Below, in pieces: positions 20,390-33,870 of a stretch of DNA of 64,000 bases. The stretch covers positions 186,001 through 250,000 of the forward strand of contig CM062201.1 in the NCBI GenBank assembly GCA_031216445.1, in the 5' to 3' direction. Position 1 is the stretch's first letter; every line of letters starts with the position of its first letter. Both the position numbers and the translations under genes were made by a program. The DNA comes from Lateolabrax maculatus (taxonomy: Eukaryota; Chordata; Actinopteri; Acropomatiformes; Lateolabracidae). Below the pieces are notes generated by a model that was not told where the DNA came from, did no database searches, and saw nothing but the letters and a program-made list of their open reading frames with translations.

Positions 20390-21121
20390 TTAAGAGTCCT
20401 CAACATCTCCACAATGTTGATTTAGTATTTTTCCAACCGAGGTATGTAACAATGGCTGTGAAAGCACATAAATTTGGTTGATCTGCTCTATAACTTCTTG
20501 CAGGGCATTTTCAGAGATGTTAAGAATCGATGACATTTTCAGAAAAACAGCAGCTACATTATGTTCCAACTGACTCTCCAAGTCTCCCACATCTTCATTG
20601 AGCTCAGTAACCTCAAACTCAACCTGATCAGTTTCAGGGGCACTATCCTCAGGTTGAATATTTATATTAGGTGGAGGTACCTCAAGTACATTATGTGACA
20701 CAATTTCAGGTTTGAATGCCATCTTATTGTGGTCTTGATGTTCTTTGCTTTTATGTGCATTAAAGGTTGAATAAACATTGCTCTGAAAGCTACAGCCTTG
20801 ATATGGACAGGAAACCTTTTGCTTCAGCTTCAAATGTCTTCGTAAATGGGTAAAAAAGTCAGCTCCAGTGCAAGGCTCCACAAAGTCACACAGCTGACAA
20901 TGGAAAGCAGTTTCACCCACGTTCCCCAGGTCCTTTTAAGTGTGCCATGTTGATAAGTGGACTTTGAGTGCATTGAAAGATTTAAATGTGCACAGGCACT
21001 CCTTATAAAGGCATGGTAGTGGTGATATTCGAGTGTGGCACCCTTGTTTTAAGCGGTAATGCTTAAGTAAGAAGCACCTCTTTTCAGCACAAAATGTGCA
21101 GTACTTACACAACCACTGCAT
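20390..21121 (-). pseudogene. Zinc-finger ORF broken by a stop, unit 3
   Basis: A C-to-T change on the coding strand turns Gln 62 into TAA (about 20936-20938), right after finger 2. In addition the second His of finger 1 (residue 26) is Gln (KQGCHTR). Fingers 3 and 4 remain downstream of the stop. This is the only unit in which the zinc-finger frame is not open. Confidence 0.75.
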
Positions 21122-21268
21122 AGGAAGTTTTTTGTCTTCTTGAAAAATCTGAAAAGAAAAGATCATTTTAGCATCAAGCCTGGCAAAATAGAAACAAAAA
21201 ACAAAAACACTAACATGCAGTATCAGACTTGAAATACCAGAGCAACAGAAAAAAACCTTCCTTGCAAA

Positions 21269-21551
21269 ATTGTCTCAGCTACAAACGCAGGTCGGAAAAA
21301 TGGTGACCACCAGACTGCTTGAAGGCGTCTCAACACCTCCCCACTTGTGCAATGGTCCTGACCATGCGCACTACGTGTAGCAACCTGTACCAAAGATGTT
21401 GGGAGGACAATATGTCCATGTGCACTTCGCCATAGCCCATGTGATGGACCTTCTTCAGTGATTATACTTGCCCCCCTTTTTGCCCATACAGAATGTGCAT
21501 ATGGACTTGCCTGATGTTGTGCTGCTATTATATAGCAGCACATATATATAG

Positions 21552-21599
<48 letters not shown>

Positions 21600-22148
21600 T
21601 TTGTCAGTGGTTCACAATCTCCAGCTACTAGCAGTGGTCCTATACAGGTGGGTGTAGCTATGCGTTTTGCGGCTTCATCTGCTAAGTTGTTGCCTTTAGC
21701 TATCAGGGAATTCGGTTTTTGATGAGTTACGCATTTAATGATGGCTAACACTTTTGGATGGTGTATGGCTTCTAGTAAAGCTGAGATGGCAGAAATGACG
21801 ACATGTGTCTCACCGTTTGTGGTTTGGGAGCTTTCGATACTGCCTCAATTTGTGAGGGCACTATAGCTCATTTAGTGCCACAGAGTTGTCTACCTAAGTA
21901 TTCAACCTGTGTCTGGCAAAACTGTAATTTATTTTTACTCACCTTGTGAGCCCGCTTTTCTAAAGCCATCAGGGCTGAGACTGAGTCTTGTGCACATTGA
22001 GCTTTGGAGGTGCTACATATCAAGAGATCATCTACATATTGTAGTACTGTACTGGACACGTCTAGGTGTTGCAGGTCATTAGCCAATACTCGACTGAATA
22101 TTGAGGGACTTTCAACATAGCTCTGCGGGAGACGTGTGTACGTATACT
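21269..22148 (-). pseudogene. ERV pol fragment, unit 3
   Basis: RT YVDD part at 21868-22086 with R for G (EKRAHKV), RNase H tail 21620-21751, integrase N-part from 21543 down. A long uninterrupted TA tract lies at about 21556-21596. It has I for V in MCCYIIAAQ, a variant shared with unit 7. Confidence 0.75.
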
Positions 22149-23472
22149 CACTATAAAATCTAATTAGTTGACCTTACTTAAAAAAAGTATGCAAACTCGT
22201 TGCAAATTAAGCAAAGTAATCTTAAGAATAGTGAGTTAGAAAAGCTTGTTTATTTTAAGTGTGCAGTACTAAATCAAGTAGTACAACTAAAAAAAAAAAA
22301 AAAGTTCATTTAACTTAATTTTTTCATTTTGTGTGGACTGCTTGATACAAATTTAACCCCACTTAGAATTATGATACCTACTACTTACTACTCACTCATT
22401 TTTTTTAGTTCATTTCAGTTCAGTTAAATTAAACAAACCAATTTCCTTGAATGGGTCCTTGTCCTTCTCCCATTTCTTATCTATTTTAGCTGTTATTACC
22501 TAATAAAGGGAAAAACACCACAAACATATACTTTAAAAGAACACTCACTGGGTTTGTTCAGCTGCATTACAACATTTATTAAAAAAATAATTGCATCACT
22601 GACAGATCTAGGCTGAACAATAAATGTTCGATATTGTTACTTTTGATTCCAATTCTCCAATATAAAATGTATGTTTTATCACTCATGTAATAACCTTACA
22701 ATAAACAATAAAATTACTGTTTTCTATCCTCTTGTCATATTTAATGTATTTTAAAGCTAGTTGTAAAATTGCTCATAGTGTGATCTATGTCTGTTAGGCT
22801 ATTGTAATAACAATATGCATTAAATCTATTATTCAGCCTCAAGTGTTCTGTTCCCAAGTATCACTTTCTTGTACATTCAAGTACAAAACAGCAGCTAAAC
22901 AACAAACTTGTGGTTTGATTTGACTGTAGAACATGACATGGACATGGCAAAAATAAAACCACATTTTTGTGAGCTAATTCTATGCATGTAACAGTCTCAC
23001 AATATTAAACAGGTAAACACCTGATAATTACAGGACTTCAGTGCATGCAAAATCATTGCATTTCTGATCAAAACTGAAAGTACAACAAATGCTTTTGTGT
23101 CCCAAAGCGAGCATCAGTCCAAGGTTTAAACCAACACAGAAAAACATCACTCCTTGGGTTTTGTATTTGTACTACATTATAACTACTATAATTAAAAGTT
23201 TTCCCAAAACACAAATGTAAACAGGTCAACCTTGCTAGGTTCCTTTCTGACAACATTATCTAACAACTCTTTGCAACACAAGGTGGCGCTATTTCCACCA
23301 TTAGCATACTAGCATAACATGGTACACTTTAATAGAATTTTTTTTTTTTTTGAGATCATAAACAAGCCAGCTCAGTTGCATGAAAGCATAAAACTTTCTC
23401 TGATAACAGGAGAACATTAACTGCTGCATAATTTACAAAGTGCTATCTGACAGCTGATGGCTCTTTACTGGT

Positions 23473-26239
23473 CTAACCCAGTAGACTGTTCTTCAAAGTT
23501 AACAGTTTTGGTGGGAGGTTTTCTTTCCCAGTCCAAGCATCACAGTCTGAATGAAGTTGAGTGTATTTGCCATGCATTTTGGGTAATCCAAATGCAAAGC
23601 ATATGTAAGCCCAAATAACAGACAAACTGCCTGAGGCAAGTTTTTTTATATGATCCATGATGATACCTCCCTCCAGAATGATGGCAGTGGAGATGGGCTG
23701 GAGGTCTACTGAACTTGGACCCTCATGAGGATTATCTTCACTGACAACTGTCAGCACACCGACAGTGCATTCTAGGGCCTCGTCTCTCGCTGTACCCTAC
23801 AAAGACACACACACACATTCTTCAGCATGGCAATTTATGCTCTTCTAAACATTCATTTTTAATGTTGAAAGCATTTGCTAGGGAATATGGTTTTAAATAT
23901 GTGTTCACACTGGATTGTTACAATATAACCAACAAAATAAATGTGGTATGATTAAACTAAAGCTATGGTCCACAAGGTCCATATATTCTTAAACAGTGAC
24001 ACTGACTTTTCAGCCTGGACTCCTGCTCCTTAGATTTACAATTAATTAATGTGTACAACGTTTATGTGGCAAATTTCATTTTTATTTACTGGCTGTTTAA
24101 ATACCTCTCAGATTAGCTGTGGAGGAATTGCCATACAAAATACATCAATCACTGTACAAAATGTATATTGTATATTGTGCAGATAAAATTACATCTTCTA
24201 TGTCAGCACAGATATAGTTCTATTTTAATGCAGACCAAACTTTTTCTTATGTGCAAGTACTTACAGAGCATATCTTGAAGAATTCACTGGAGTCGTCACC
24301 AAGTAAAATAGGAATGCCTTTGAGGACAACAGAGCGAAGTACTGTCACGTCTGGTGTCTAATGATACACAGAGAGAGAAAAGACCAGTTAACAGAGTAAT
24401 TTGCAAGGCACAAGCACAAGTCAGACAGGAAATAGAATAGGTTGGGCTGGATCATCTCATTTAGAACTTGATTGATGAACTATCACACAGATCAAAAGCA
24501 AAATTAACCTACTTACCATCCAGCTCATGTGCTGCATCAGCTCACTGAGCTTCTGGCCAACAGTTCCCCTTCTTGTTTTGAAAAGTTCAATGAAACGTGG
24601 GGTATACTGGTCCAGAGCCTCAAAGAAGTCTCCCTCAAGATTCTTACTTGCGATTCTGTTGAACTCAGCAAACACCTGAAAAGTAGAGAGAGGGGTGGGT
24701 AGGGATGGAGAGATGGCAGAAGTGTTAACATTCCAACAAGTGTGTTTGGATTTCTAGCCACACACCTTGAATTTCTTTTTGATAGGCATTATTTTATTGG
24801 TTGAGAACAAAAATAGTTTACCTGTCTGTGAAGAGTGCTGGCCATCGTTCAACAATGTTCTGTACAGCAGGTTCCTTTTCTACAATTTCTTGTCTGCGAA
24901 GTGGGAATGATTGGTCCATCATTTGTGAGATGAGAGTGCCATTGGGTTGTTTCTTCTTCATTTCTTCCACGAGAACCTTTCTGGCATTTTCAAGGCTTGT
25001 TTCATCATGTCCTTCAGGTAAGTTAGGTAGGTAGTTTGCTTCACCTCTTTTTGGCCGTTTGATATTCTTGCTTGAGGATCCTCCTTCTGGGTTGCCTTTA
25101 CTTCTTTTGCCTCCATTGATTGCTACATCCTCACATCCAGCTTTTTGAAGCTTTGTGCGATAATTTAAGGCTGTTTTTCCAGCCATACCATCTGTGTGGT
25201 CCAGGCTCAGTGAGGCAGGGGTGTTTGCTAATTAGTGCTTTTGCAACACTGCTGAAGTCATCATCTTTAGGGTAAGCCTTGAAACTGTACATCGTCTCAG
25301 CAAGCTTTTCTAGTATGTCATGCTTCATATCTCGTGGTAGAGTCATACGTGTTCCATCCTTCATAAAGGCAAGATCTGCCTGTCTGAGTCTATAGTCAAC
25401 ATCAACTGAGAAATTGGGTATGTCAAAGAAATCTGGCCACTGTTGTCTTAGCGATGGTGATGCTCTTCCTGTCGACAGGATCTCAGTGTCTGCTGTGCTG
25501 CACTCAGTGTCTGATGTTGTGGTGGGTGATGACAATGCGGTTAAATGGAGAGTCACAAGAGGGATGATTTTGAGCGTAGCTCTTTCAGGTAAATCAGTTA
25601 TTTCAGTCAAATTGCAGAGGGCATTATGGAAGTCTTGATCTTCATACTGCAGTTTAAAGTCATACTGCAGTGACAGTTTATCTACCAGTTGCACTTTTAA
25701 TTCTTCAATAGACTGTGGTCTCTCATTTAAAGTCAACTTCCTGATATCATCTTCAGCGATGATGAGTAGAGCAAGCTGAATGGAATGAAGAGAGGAGCAA
25801 TATTTAGGGTGTAGATTTCCAAGTACCCAGTAGATGGCAGCTTGTGTTTCTTTCTGGAGGTTCCCAAGGGCTTAGCCACCTCAAAATCATCTATGTACAA
25901 GAAAAGAGCAATCCTGAATTCTTCCTCTGTCAAGAGAGAATTGTCTTTAAACCGGTAACCATCCCTGTGAGATCTGTATCCTTGTGACAAATTTGTCTCA
26001 GATGACATGGCCTTATCTAAAATTTCTCCATTGTTTAGTAATGTCTGCAGCATTTTTAGTATGGGGATATACACAACTGTCTGCCTGTCATTTTTTAGGA
26101 CAAACTCAATAGGCGTCACCACTGAGAATTCTTTTCAAATGTATGATGTTCGCTTGCTAGTGGTTGACAATGACCCCCTAGTAGAAGTGAATTTCAGGAA
26201 TACATTATTCTCAGTAAATACTTTAGCTATCTCACTCAC
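23473..26239 (-). pseudogene. Transposase remnant plus SAMD3-like exons, unit 4
   Basis: Exon 4 24517-24675, exon 6 23473-23796. Exon 5 has ATA for ACA (Ile for Thr in FFKTCS), shared with unit 6. A G replaces E in PEGGSSS. The family stops and frameshifts are present. Confidence 0.6.
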
Positions 26240-26971
26240 TTAAGAGTCCTCAACATCTCCACAATGTTGATTTAGTATTTTTCCAACCGAGGTATGTAAC
26301 AATGGCTGTGAAAGCACATAAATTTGGTTGATCTGCTCTATAACTTCTTGCAGGGCATTTTCAGAGATGTTAAGAATCGATGACATTTTCAGAAAAACAG
26401 CAGCTACATTATGTTCCAACTGACTCTCCAAGTCTCCCACATCTTCATTGAGCTCAGTAACCTCAAACTCAACCTGATCAGTTTCAGGGGCACTATCCTC
26501 AGGTTGAATATTTATATTAGGTGGAGGTACCTCAAGTACATTATGTGACACAATTTCAGGTTTGAATGCCATCTTATTGTGGTCTTGATGTTCTTTGCTT
26601 TTATGTGCATTAAAGGTTGAATAAACATTGCTCTGAAAGCTACAGCCTTGATATGGACAGGAAACCTTTTGCTTCAGCTTCAAATGTCTTCGTAAATGGG
26701 TAAAAAAGTCAGCTCCAGTGCAAGGCTCCACAAAGTCACACAGCTGACAATGGAAAGCAGTTTCACCCACGTTCCCCAGGTCCTTTTGAGTGTGCCATGT
26801 TGATAAGTGGACTTTGAGTGCATTGAAAGATTTAAATGTGCACAGGCACTCCTTATAAAGGCACGGTAGTGGTGATATTCGAGTGTGGCACCCGTGTTTT
26901 AAGCGGTAATGCTTAAGTAAGAAGCAACTCTTTTCAGCACAAAATGTGCAGTACTTACACAACCACTGCAT
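26240..26971 (-). CDS. Four-zinc-finger ORF, unit 4
   Basis: Open over 243 codons with one private change, Ser for Arg 15 between the Cys pair and the His pair of finger 1. All zinc ligands are kept. It has no upstream native promoter. Confidence 0.45.
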   Translation of the reverse strand: MQWLCKYCTFCAEKSCFLLKHYRLKHGCHTRISPLPCLYKECLCTFKSFNALKVHLSTWHTQKDLGNVGETAFHCQLCDFVEPCTGADFFTHLRRHLKLKQKVSCPYQGCSFQSNVYSTFNAHKSKEHQDHNKMAFKPEIVSHNVLEVPPPNINIQPEDSAPETDQVEFEVTELNEDVGDLESQLEHNVAAVFLKMSSILNISENALQEVIEQINQIYVLSQPLLHTSVGKILNQHCGDVEDS

Positions 26972-27118
26972 AGGAAGTTTTTTGTCTTCTTGAAAAATCT
27001 GAAAAGAAAAGATCATTTTAGCATCAAGCCCGGCAAAATAGAAACAAAAAACAAAAACACTAACATGCAGTATCAGACTTGAAATACCAGAGCAACAGAA
27101 AAAAACCTTCCTTGCAAA

Positions 27119-27401
27119 ATTGTCTCAGCTACAAACGCAGGTCGGAAAAATGGTGACCACCAGACTGCTTGAAGGCGTCTCAACACCTCCCCACTTGTGC
27201 AATGGTCCTGACCATGCGCACTACGTGTAGCAACCTGTACCAAAGATGTTGGGAGGACAATATGTCCATGTGCACTTCGCCATAGCCCATGTGATGGACC
27301 TTCTTCAGTGATTATACTTGCCCCCCTTTTTGCCCATACAGAATGTGCATATGGACTTGCCTGATGTTGTGCTGCTATTACATAGCAGCACATATATATA
27401 G

Positions 27402-27444
<43 letters not shown>

Positions 27445-28005
27445 TATATATATAAGTTTGTCAGTGGTTCACAATCTCCAGCTACTAGCAGTGGTCCTAT
27501 ACAGGTGGGTGTAGCTATGCGTTTTGCGGCTTCATCTGCTAAGTTGTTGCCTTTAGCTATCAGGGAATTCGTTTTTTGATGAGCTACGCATTTAATGATG
27601 GCTAACACTTTTGGATGGTGTATGGCTTCTAGCAAAGCTGAGATGGCAGAAATGACGACATGTGTCTCACCGTTTGTGGTTTGGGAGCTTTCGATACTGC
27701 CTCAATTTGTGAGGGCACTATAGCTCATTTAGTGCCACAGAGTTGTCTACCTAAGTATTCAACCTGTGTCTGGCAAAACTGTAATTTATTTTTACTCACC
27801 TTGTGAGCCCCCTTTTCTAAAGCCATCAGGGCTGAGACTGAGTCTTGTGCACATTGAGCTTTGGAGGTGCTACATATCAAGAGATCATCTACATATTGTA
27901 GTACTGTACTGGACACGTCTAGGTGTTGCAGGTCATTAGCCAATACTCGACTGAATATTGAGGGACTTTCAACATAGCTCTGCGGGAGACGTGTGTACGT
28001 ATACT
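27119..28005 (-). pseudogene. ERV pol fragment, unit 4
   Basis: RT YVDD part 27725-27943, RNase H tail to 27635, integrase N-part from 27393 down. The TA tract is followed by CTTATATA rather than CATATATA. 'AGCAAAGC' in the RNase H tail (near 27632) is private. Confidence 0.75.
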
Positions 28006-29355
28006 CACTGTAAAATCTAATTAGTTGACCTTACTTAAAAAAAGTATGCAAACTCGTTGCAAATTAAGCAAAGTAATCTTAAGAATAGTGAGTTAGAAAA
28101 GCTTGTTTATTTTAAGTGTGCAGTACCAAATCAAGTAGTACAACTAAAAAAAAAAAAAAAAGTTCATGTAACTTAATAGCCATGCTTAGTGTTAACTTAA
28201 TTTTTTCATTTTGTGTGGACTGCTTGATACAAATTTAACCCCACTTAGAATTATGATACCTACTACTTACTACTCACTCATTTTTTTTCAGTTCATTTCA
28301 GTTCAGTTAAATTAAACAAACCAATTTCCTTGAATGGGTCCTTGTCCTTCTCCCATTTCTTATCTATTTTAGCTGTTATTACCTAATAAAGGGAAAAACA
28401 CCACAAACATATACTTTAAAAGAACACTCACTGGGTTTGTTCAGCTGCATTACAACATTTATTAAAAAAATAATTGCATCACTGACAGATCTAGGCTGAA
28501 CAATAAATGTTCGATATTGTTACTTTTGATTCCAATTCTCCAATATAAAATGTGTGTTTTATCACTCATGTAATAACCTTACAATAAACAATAAAATTAC
28601 TGTTTTCTATCCTCTTGTCATATTTAATGTATTTTAAAGCTAGTTGTAAAATTGCTCATAGTGTGATCTATGTCTGTTAGGCTATTGTAATAACAATATG
28701 CATTAAATCTATTATTCAGCCTCAAGTGTTCTGTTCCCAAGTATCACTTTCTTGTACATTCAAGTACAAAACAGCAGCTAAACAACAAACTTGTGGTTTG
28801 ATTTGACTGTAGAACATGACATGGACATGGCAAAAATAAAACCACATTTTTGTGAGCTAATTCTATGCATGTAACAGTCTCACAATATTAAACAGGTAAA
28901 CACCTGATAATTACAGGACTTCAGTGCATGCAAAATCATTGCATTTCTGATCAAAACTGAAAGTACAACAAATGCTTTTGTGTCCCAAAGCGAGCATCAG
29001 TCCAAGGTTTAAACCAACACAGAAAAACATCACTCCTTGGGTTTTGTATTTGTACTACATTATAACTACTATAATTAAAAGTTTTCCCAAAACACAAATG
29101 TAAACAGGTCAACCTTGCTAGGTTCCTTTCTGACAACATTATCTAACAACTCTTTGCAACACAAGGTGGCGCTATTTCCACCATTAGCATACTAGCATAA
29201 CATGGTACACTTTAATAGAATTTTTTTTTTTTTTGAGATCATAAACAAGCCAGCTCAGTTGCATGAAAGCATAAAACTTTCTCTGATAACAGGAGAACAT
29301 TAACTGCTGCATAATTTACAAAGTGCTATCTGACAGCTGATGGCTCTTTACTGGT

Positions 29356-32122
29356 CTAACCCAGTAGACTGTTCTTCAAAGTTAACAGTTTTGGTGGGAG
29401 GTTTTCTTTCCCAGTCCAAGCATCACAGTCTGAATGAAGTTGAGTGTATTTGCCATGCATTTTGGGTAATCCAAATGCAAAGCATATGTAAGCCCAAATA
29501 ACAGACAAACTGCCTGAGGCAAGTTTTTTTATATGATCCATGATGATACCTCCCTCCAGAATGATGGCAGTGGAGATGGGCTGGAGGTCTACTGAACTTG
29601 GACCCTCATGAGGATTATCTTCACTGACAACTGTCAGCACACCGACAGTGCATTCTAGGGCCTCGTCTCTCGCTGTACCCTACAAAGACACACACACACA
29701 TTCTTCAGCATGGCAATTTATGCTCTTCTAAACATTCATTTTTAATGTTGAAAGCATTTGCTAGGGAATATGGTTTTAAATATGTGTTCACACTGGATTG
29801 TTACAATATAACCAACAAAATAAATGGGGTATGATTAAACTAAAGCTATGGTCCACAAGGTCCATATATTCTTAAACAGTGACACTGACTTTTCAGCCTG
29901 GACTCCTGCTCCTTAGATTTACAATTAATTAATGTGTACAACGTTTATGTGGCAAATTTCATTTTTATTTACTGGCTGTTTAAATACCTCTCAGATTAGC
30001 TGTGGAGGAATTGCCATACAAAATACATCAATCACTGTACAAAATGTATATTGTATATTGTGCAGATAAAATTACATCTTCTATGTCAGCACAGATATAG
30101 TTCTATTTTAATGCAGACCAAACTTTTTCTTATGTGCAAGTACTTACAGAGCATGTCTTGAAGAATTCACTGGAGTCGTCACCAAGTAAAATAGGAATGC
30201 CTTTGAGGACAACAGAGCGAAGTACTGTCACGTCTGGTGTCTAATGATACACAGAGAGAGAAAAGACCAGTTAACAGAGTAATTTGCAAGGCACAAGCAC
30301 AAGTCAGACAGGAAATAGAATAGGTTGGGCTGGATCATCTCATTTAGAACTTGATTGATGAACTATCACACAGATCAAAAGCAAAATTAACCTACTTACC
30401 ATCCAGCTCATGTGCTGCATCAGCTCACTGAGCTTCTGGCCAACAGTTCCCCTTCTTGTTTTGAAAAGTTCAATGAAACGTGGGGTATACTGGTCCAGAG
30501 CCTCAAAGAAGTCTCCCTCAAGATTCTTACTTGCGATTCTGTTGAACTCAGCAAACACCTGAAAAGTAGAGAGAGGGGTGGGTAGGGATGGAGAGATGGC
30601 AGAAGTGTTAACATTCCAACAAGTGTGTTTGGATTTCTAGCCACACACCTTGAATTTCTTTTTGATAGGCATTATTTTATTGGTTGAGAACAAAAATAGT
30701 TTACCTGTCTGTGAAGAGTGCTGGCCATCGTTCAACAATGTTCTGTACAGCAGGTTCCTTTTCTACAATTTCTTGTCTGCGTAGTGGGAATGATTGGTCC
30801 ATCATTTGTGAGATGAGAGTGCCATTGGGTTGTTTCTTCTTCATTTCTTCCACGAGAACCTTTCTGGCATTTTCAAGGCTTGTTTCATCATGTCCTTCAG
30901 GTAAGTTAGGTAGGTAGTTTGCTTCACCTCTTTTTGGCCGTTTGATATTCTTGCTTGAGGATTCTCCTTCTGGGTTGCCTTTACTTTTTTTGCCTCCATT
31001 GATTGCTACATCCTCACATCCAGCTTTTTGAAGCTTTGTGCGATAATTTAAGGCTGTTTTTCCAGCCATACCATCTGTGTGGTCCAGGCTCAGTGAGGCA
31101 GGGGTGTTTGCTAATTAGTGCTTTTGCAACACTGCTGAAGTCATCATCTTTAGGGTAAGCCTTGAAACTGTACATCGTCTCAGCAAGCTTTTCTAGTATG
31201 TCATGCTTCATATCTCGTGGTAGAGTCATACGTGTTCCATCCTTCATAAAGGCAAGATCTGCCTGTCTGAGTCTATAGTCAACATCAACTGAGAAATTGG
31301 GTATGTCAAAGAAATCTGGCCACTGTTGTCTTAGCGATGGTGATGCTCTTCCTGTCGACAGGATCTCAGTGTCTGCTGTGCTGCACTCAGTGTCTGATGT
31401 TGTGGTGGGTGATGACAATGCGGTTAAATGGAGAGTCACAAGAGGGATGATTTTGAGCGTAGCTCTTTCAGGTAAATCAGTTATTTCAGTCAAATTGCAG
31501 AGGGCATTATGGAAGTCTTGATCTTCATACTGCAGTTTAAAGTCATACTGCAGTGACAGTTTATCTACCAGTTGCACTTTTAATTCTTCAATAGACTGTG
31601 GTCTCTCATTTAAAGTCAACTTCCTGATATCATCTTCAGCGATGATGAGTAGAGCAAGCTGAATGGAATGAAGAGAGGAGCAATATTTAGGGTGTAGATT
31701 TCCAAGTACCCAGTAGATGGCAGCTTGTGTTTCTTTCTGGAGGTTCCCAAGGGCTTAGCCACCTCAAAATCATCTATGTACAAGAAAAGAGCAATCCTGA
31801 ATTCTTCCTCTGTCAAGAGAGAATTGTCTTTAAACCGGTAACCATCCCTGTGAGATCTGTATCCTTGTGACAAATTTGTCTCAGATGACATGGCCTTATC
31901 TAAACTTTCTCCGTTGTTTAGTAATGTCTGCAGCATTTTTAGTATGGGGATATACACAACTGTCTGCCTGTCATTTTTTAGGACAAACTCAATAGGCGTC
32001 ACCACTGAGAATTCTTTTCAAATGTATGATGTTCGCTTGCTAGTGGTTGACAATGACCCCCTAGTAGAAGTGAATTTCAGGAATACATTATTCTCAGTAA
32101 ATACTTTAGCTATCTCACTCAC
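29356..32122 (-). pseudogene. Transposase remnant plus SAMD3-like exons, unit 5
   Basis: Exon 4 30400-30558, exon 6 29356-29679. Ser for Ile in NNGESLDKAM is shared with unit 6, and Lys for Arg in GGKKSKG is shared with units 6 and 7. No +TT insertion in exon 3. The family stops and frameshifts are present. Confidence 0.6.
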
Positions 32123-32854
32123 TTAAGAGTCCTCAACATCTCCACAATGTTGATTTAGTATTTTTCCAACCGAGGTATGTAACAATGGCTGTGAAAGCAC
32201 ATACATTTGGTTGATCTGCTCTATAACTTCTTGCAGGGCATTTTCAGAGATGTTAAGAATCGATGACATTTTCAGAAAAACAGCAGCTACATTATGTTCC
32301 AACTGACTCTCCAAGTCTCCCACATCTTCATTGAGCTCAGTAACCTCAAACTCAACCTGATCAGTTTCAGGGGCACTATCCTCAGGTTGAATATTTATAT
32401 TAGGTGGAGGTACCTCAAGTACATTATGTGACACAATTTCAGGTTTGAATGCCATCTTATTGTGGTCTTGATGTTCTTTGCTTTTATGTGCATTAAAGGT
32501 TGAATAAACATTGCTCTGAAAGCTACAGCCTTGATATGGACAGGAAACATTTTGCTTCAGCTTCAAATGTCTTCGTAAATGGGTAAAAAAGTCAGCTCCA
32601 GTGCAAGGCTCCACAAAGTCACACAGCTGACAATGGGAAGCAGTTTCACCCACGTTCCCCAGGTCCTTTTGAGTGTGCCATGTTGATAAGTGGACTTTGA
32701 GTGCATTGAAAGATTTAAATGTGCACAGGCACTCCTTATAAAGGCACGGTAGTGGTGATATTCGAGTGTGGCACCCGTGTTTTAAGCGGTAATGCTTAAG
32801 TAAGAAGCACCTCTTTTCAGCACAAAATGTGCAGTACTTACACAACCACTGCAT
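32123..32854 (-). CDS. Four-zinc-finger ORF, unit 5
   Basis: Open over 243 codons. It differs from unit 2 by Ser for Phe just before finger 3 (ETASHCQLC), Asn for Lys before finger 4 (QNVSCPY) and Met for Ile near the end (INQMYVL). All are shared with unit 6. Zinc ligands are intact. Confidence 0.45.
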   Translation of the reverse strand: MQWLCKYCTFCAEKRCFLLKHYRLKHGCHTRISPLPCLYKECLCTFKSFNALKVHLSTWHTQKDLGNVGETASHCQLCDFVEPCTGADFFTHLRRHLKLKQNVSCPYQGCSFQSNVYSTFNAHKSKEHQDHNKMAFKPEIVSHNVLEVPPPNINIQPEDSAPETDQVEFEVTELNEDVGDLESQLEHNVAAVFLKMSSILNISENALQEVIEQINQMYVLSQPLLHTSVGKILNQHCGDVEDS

Positions 32855-33001
32855 AGGAAGTTTTTTGTCTTCTTGAAAAATCTGAAAAGAAAAGATCATT
32901 TTAGCATCAAGCCCGGCAAAATAGAAACAAAAAACAAAAACACTAACATGCAGTATCAGACTTGAAATACCAGAGCAACAGAAAAAAACCTTCCTTGCAA
33001 A

Positions 33002-33870
33002 ATTGTCTCAGCTACAAACGCAGGTCGGAAAAATGGTGACCACCAGACTGCTTGAAGGCGTCTCAACACCTCCCCACTTGTGCAATGGTCCTGACCATGC
33101 GCACTACGTGTAGCAACCTGTACCAAAGATGTTGGGAGGACAATATGTCCATGTGCACTTCGCCATAGCCCATGTGATGGACCTTCTTCAGTGATTATAC
33201 TTGCCCCCCTTTTTGCCCATACAGAATGTGCATATGGACTTGCCTGATGTTGTGCTGCTATTACATAGCAGCACATATATATAGCTCATATATATATATA
33301 TATATATCATATATATATAAGTTTGTCAGTGGTTCACAATCTCCAGCTACTAGCAGTGGTCCTATACAGGTGGGTGTAGCTATGCGTTTTGCGGCTTCAT
33401 CTGCTAAGTTGTTGCCTTTAGCTATCAGGGAATTCGTTTTTGGATGAGCTACGCATTTAATGATGGCTAACACTTTTGGATGGTGTATGGCTTCTAGTAA
33501 AGCTGAGATGGCAGAAATGACGACATGTGTCTCACCGTTTGTGGTTTGGGAGCTTTCGATACTGCCTCAATTTGTGAGGGCACTATAGCTCATTTAGTGC
33601 CACAGAGTTGTCTACCTAAGTATTCAACCTGTGTCTGGCAAAACTGTAATTTATTTTTACTCACCTTGTGAGCCCCCTTTTCTAAAGCCATCAGGGCTGA
33701 GACTGAGTCTTGTGCACATTGAGCTTTGGAGGTGCTACATATCAAGAGATCATCTACATATTGTAGTACTGTACTGGACACGTCTAGGTGTTGCAGGTCA
33801 TTAGCCAATACTCGACTGAATATTGAGGGACTTTCAACATAGCTCTGCGGGAGACGTGTGTACGTATACT
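33002..33870 (-). pseudogene. ERV pol fragment, unit 5
   Basis: RT YVDD part 33590-33808, RNase H tail 33330-33473 with Pro for Gln (AHPKTN), integrase N-part from 33276 down. The TA tract is short, with the same length class as unit 6. Confidence 0.75.

Larger units (their letters stand above)
17239..23089. repeat. Tandem macro-repeat unit 3 (short type, most decayed)
   Basis: Short unit of 5851 bases with the most private damage: an extra T in the last coding exon (8 T instead of 7 near 17790), a stop inside the zinc-finger frame, loss of a zinc ligand, a left terminus changed to CACTATAAA at 22149, and a 24-base deletion near 22306 between copies of 'taactta'. The other units keep that 24-base segment. 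Confidence 0.97.
23090..28972. repeat. Tandem macro-repeat unit 4 (short type)
   Basis: Short unit of 5883 bases. It shares 'gagcaatattt' (near 25799) with units 5 and 6, 'agagcatatc' in exon 5 with unit 6 but not unit 5, and 'tgttttctatcc' (near 28600) with units 3 and 5. This patchwork of shared variants is the signature of exchange between neighbouring units. Confidence 0.97.
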
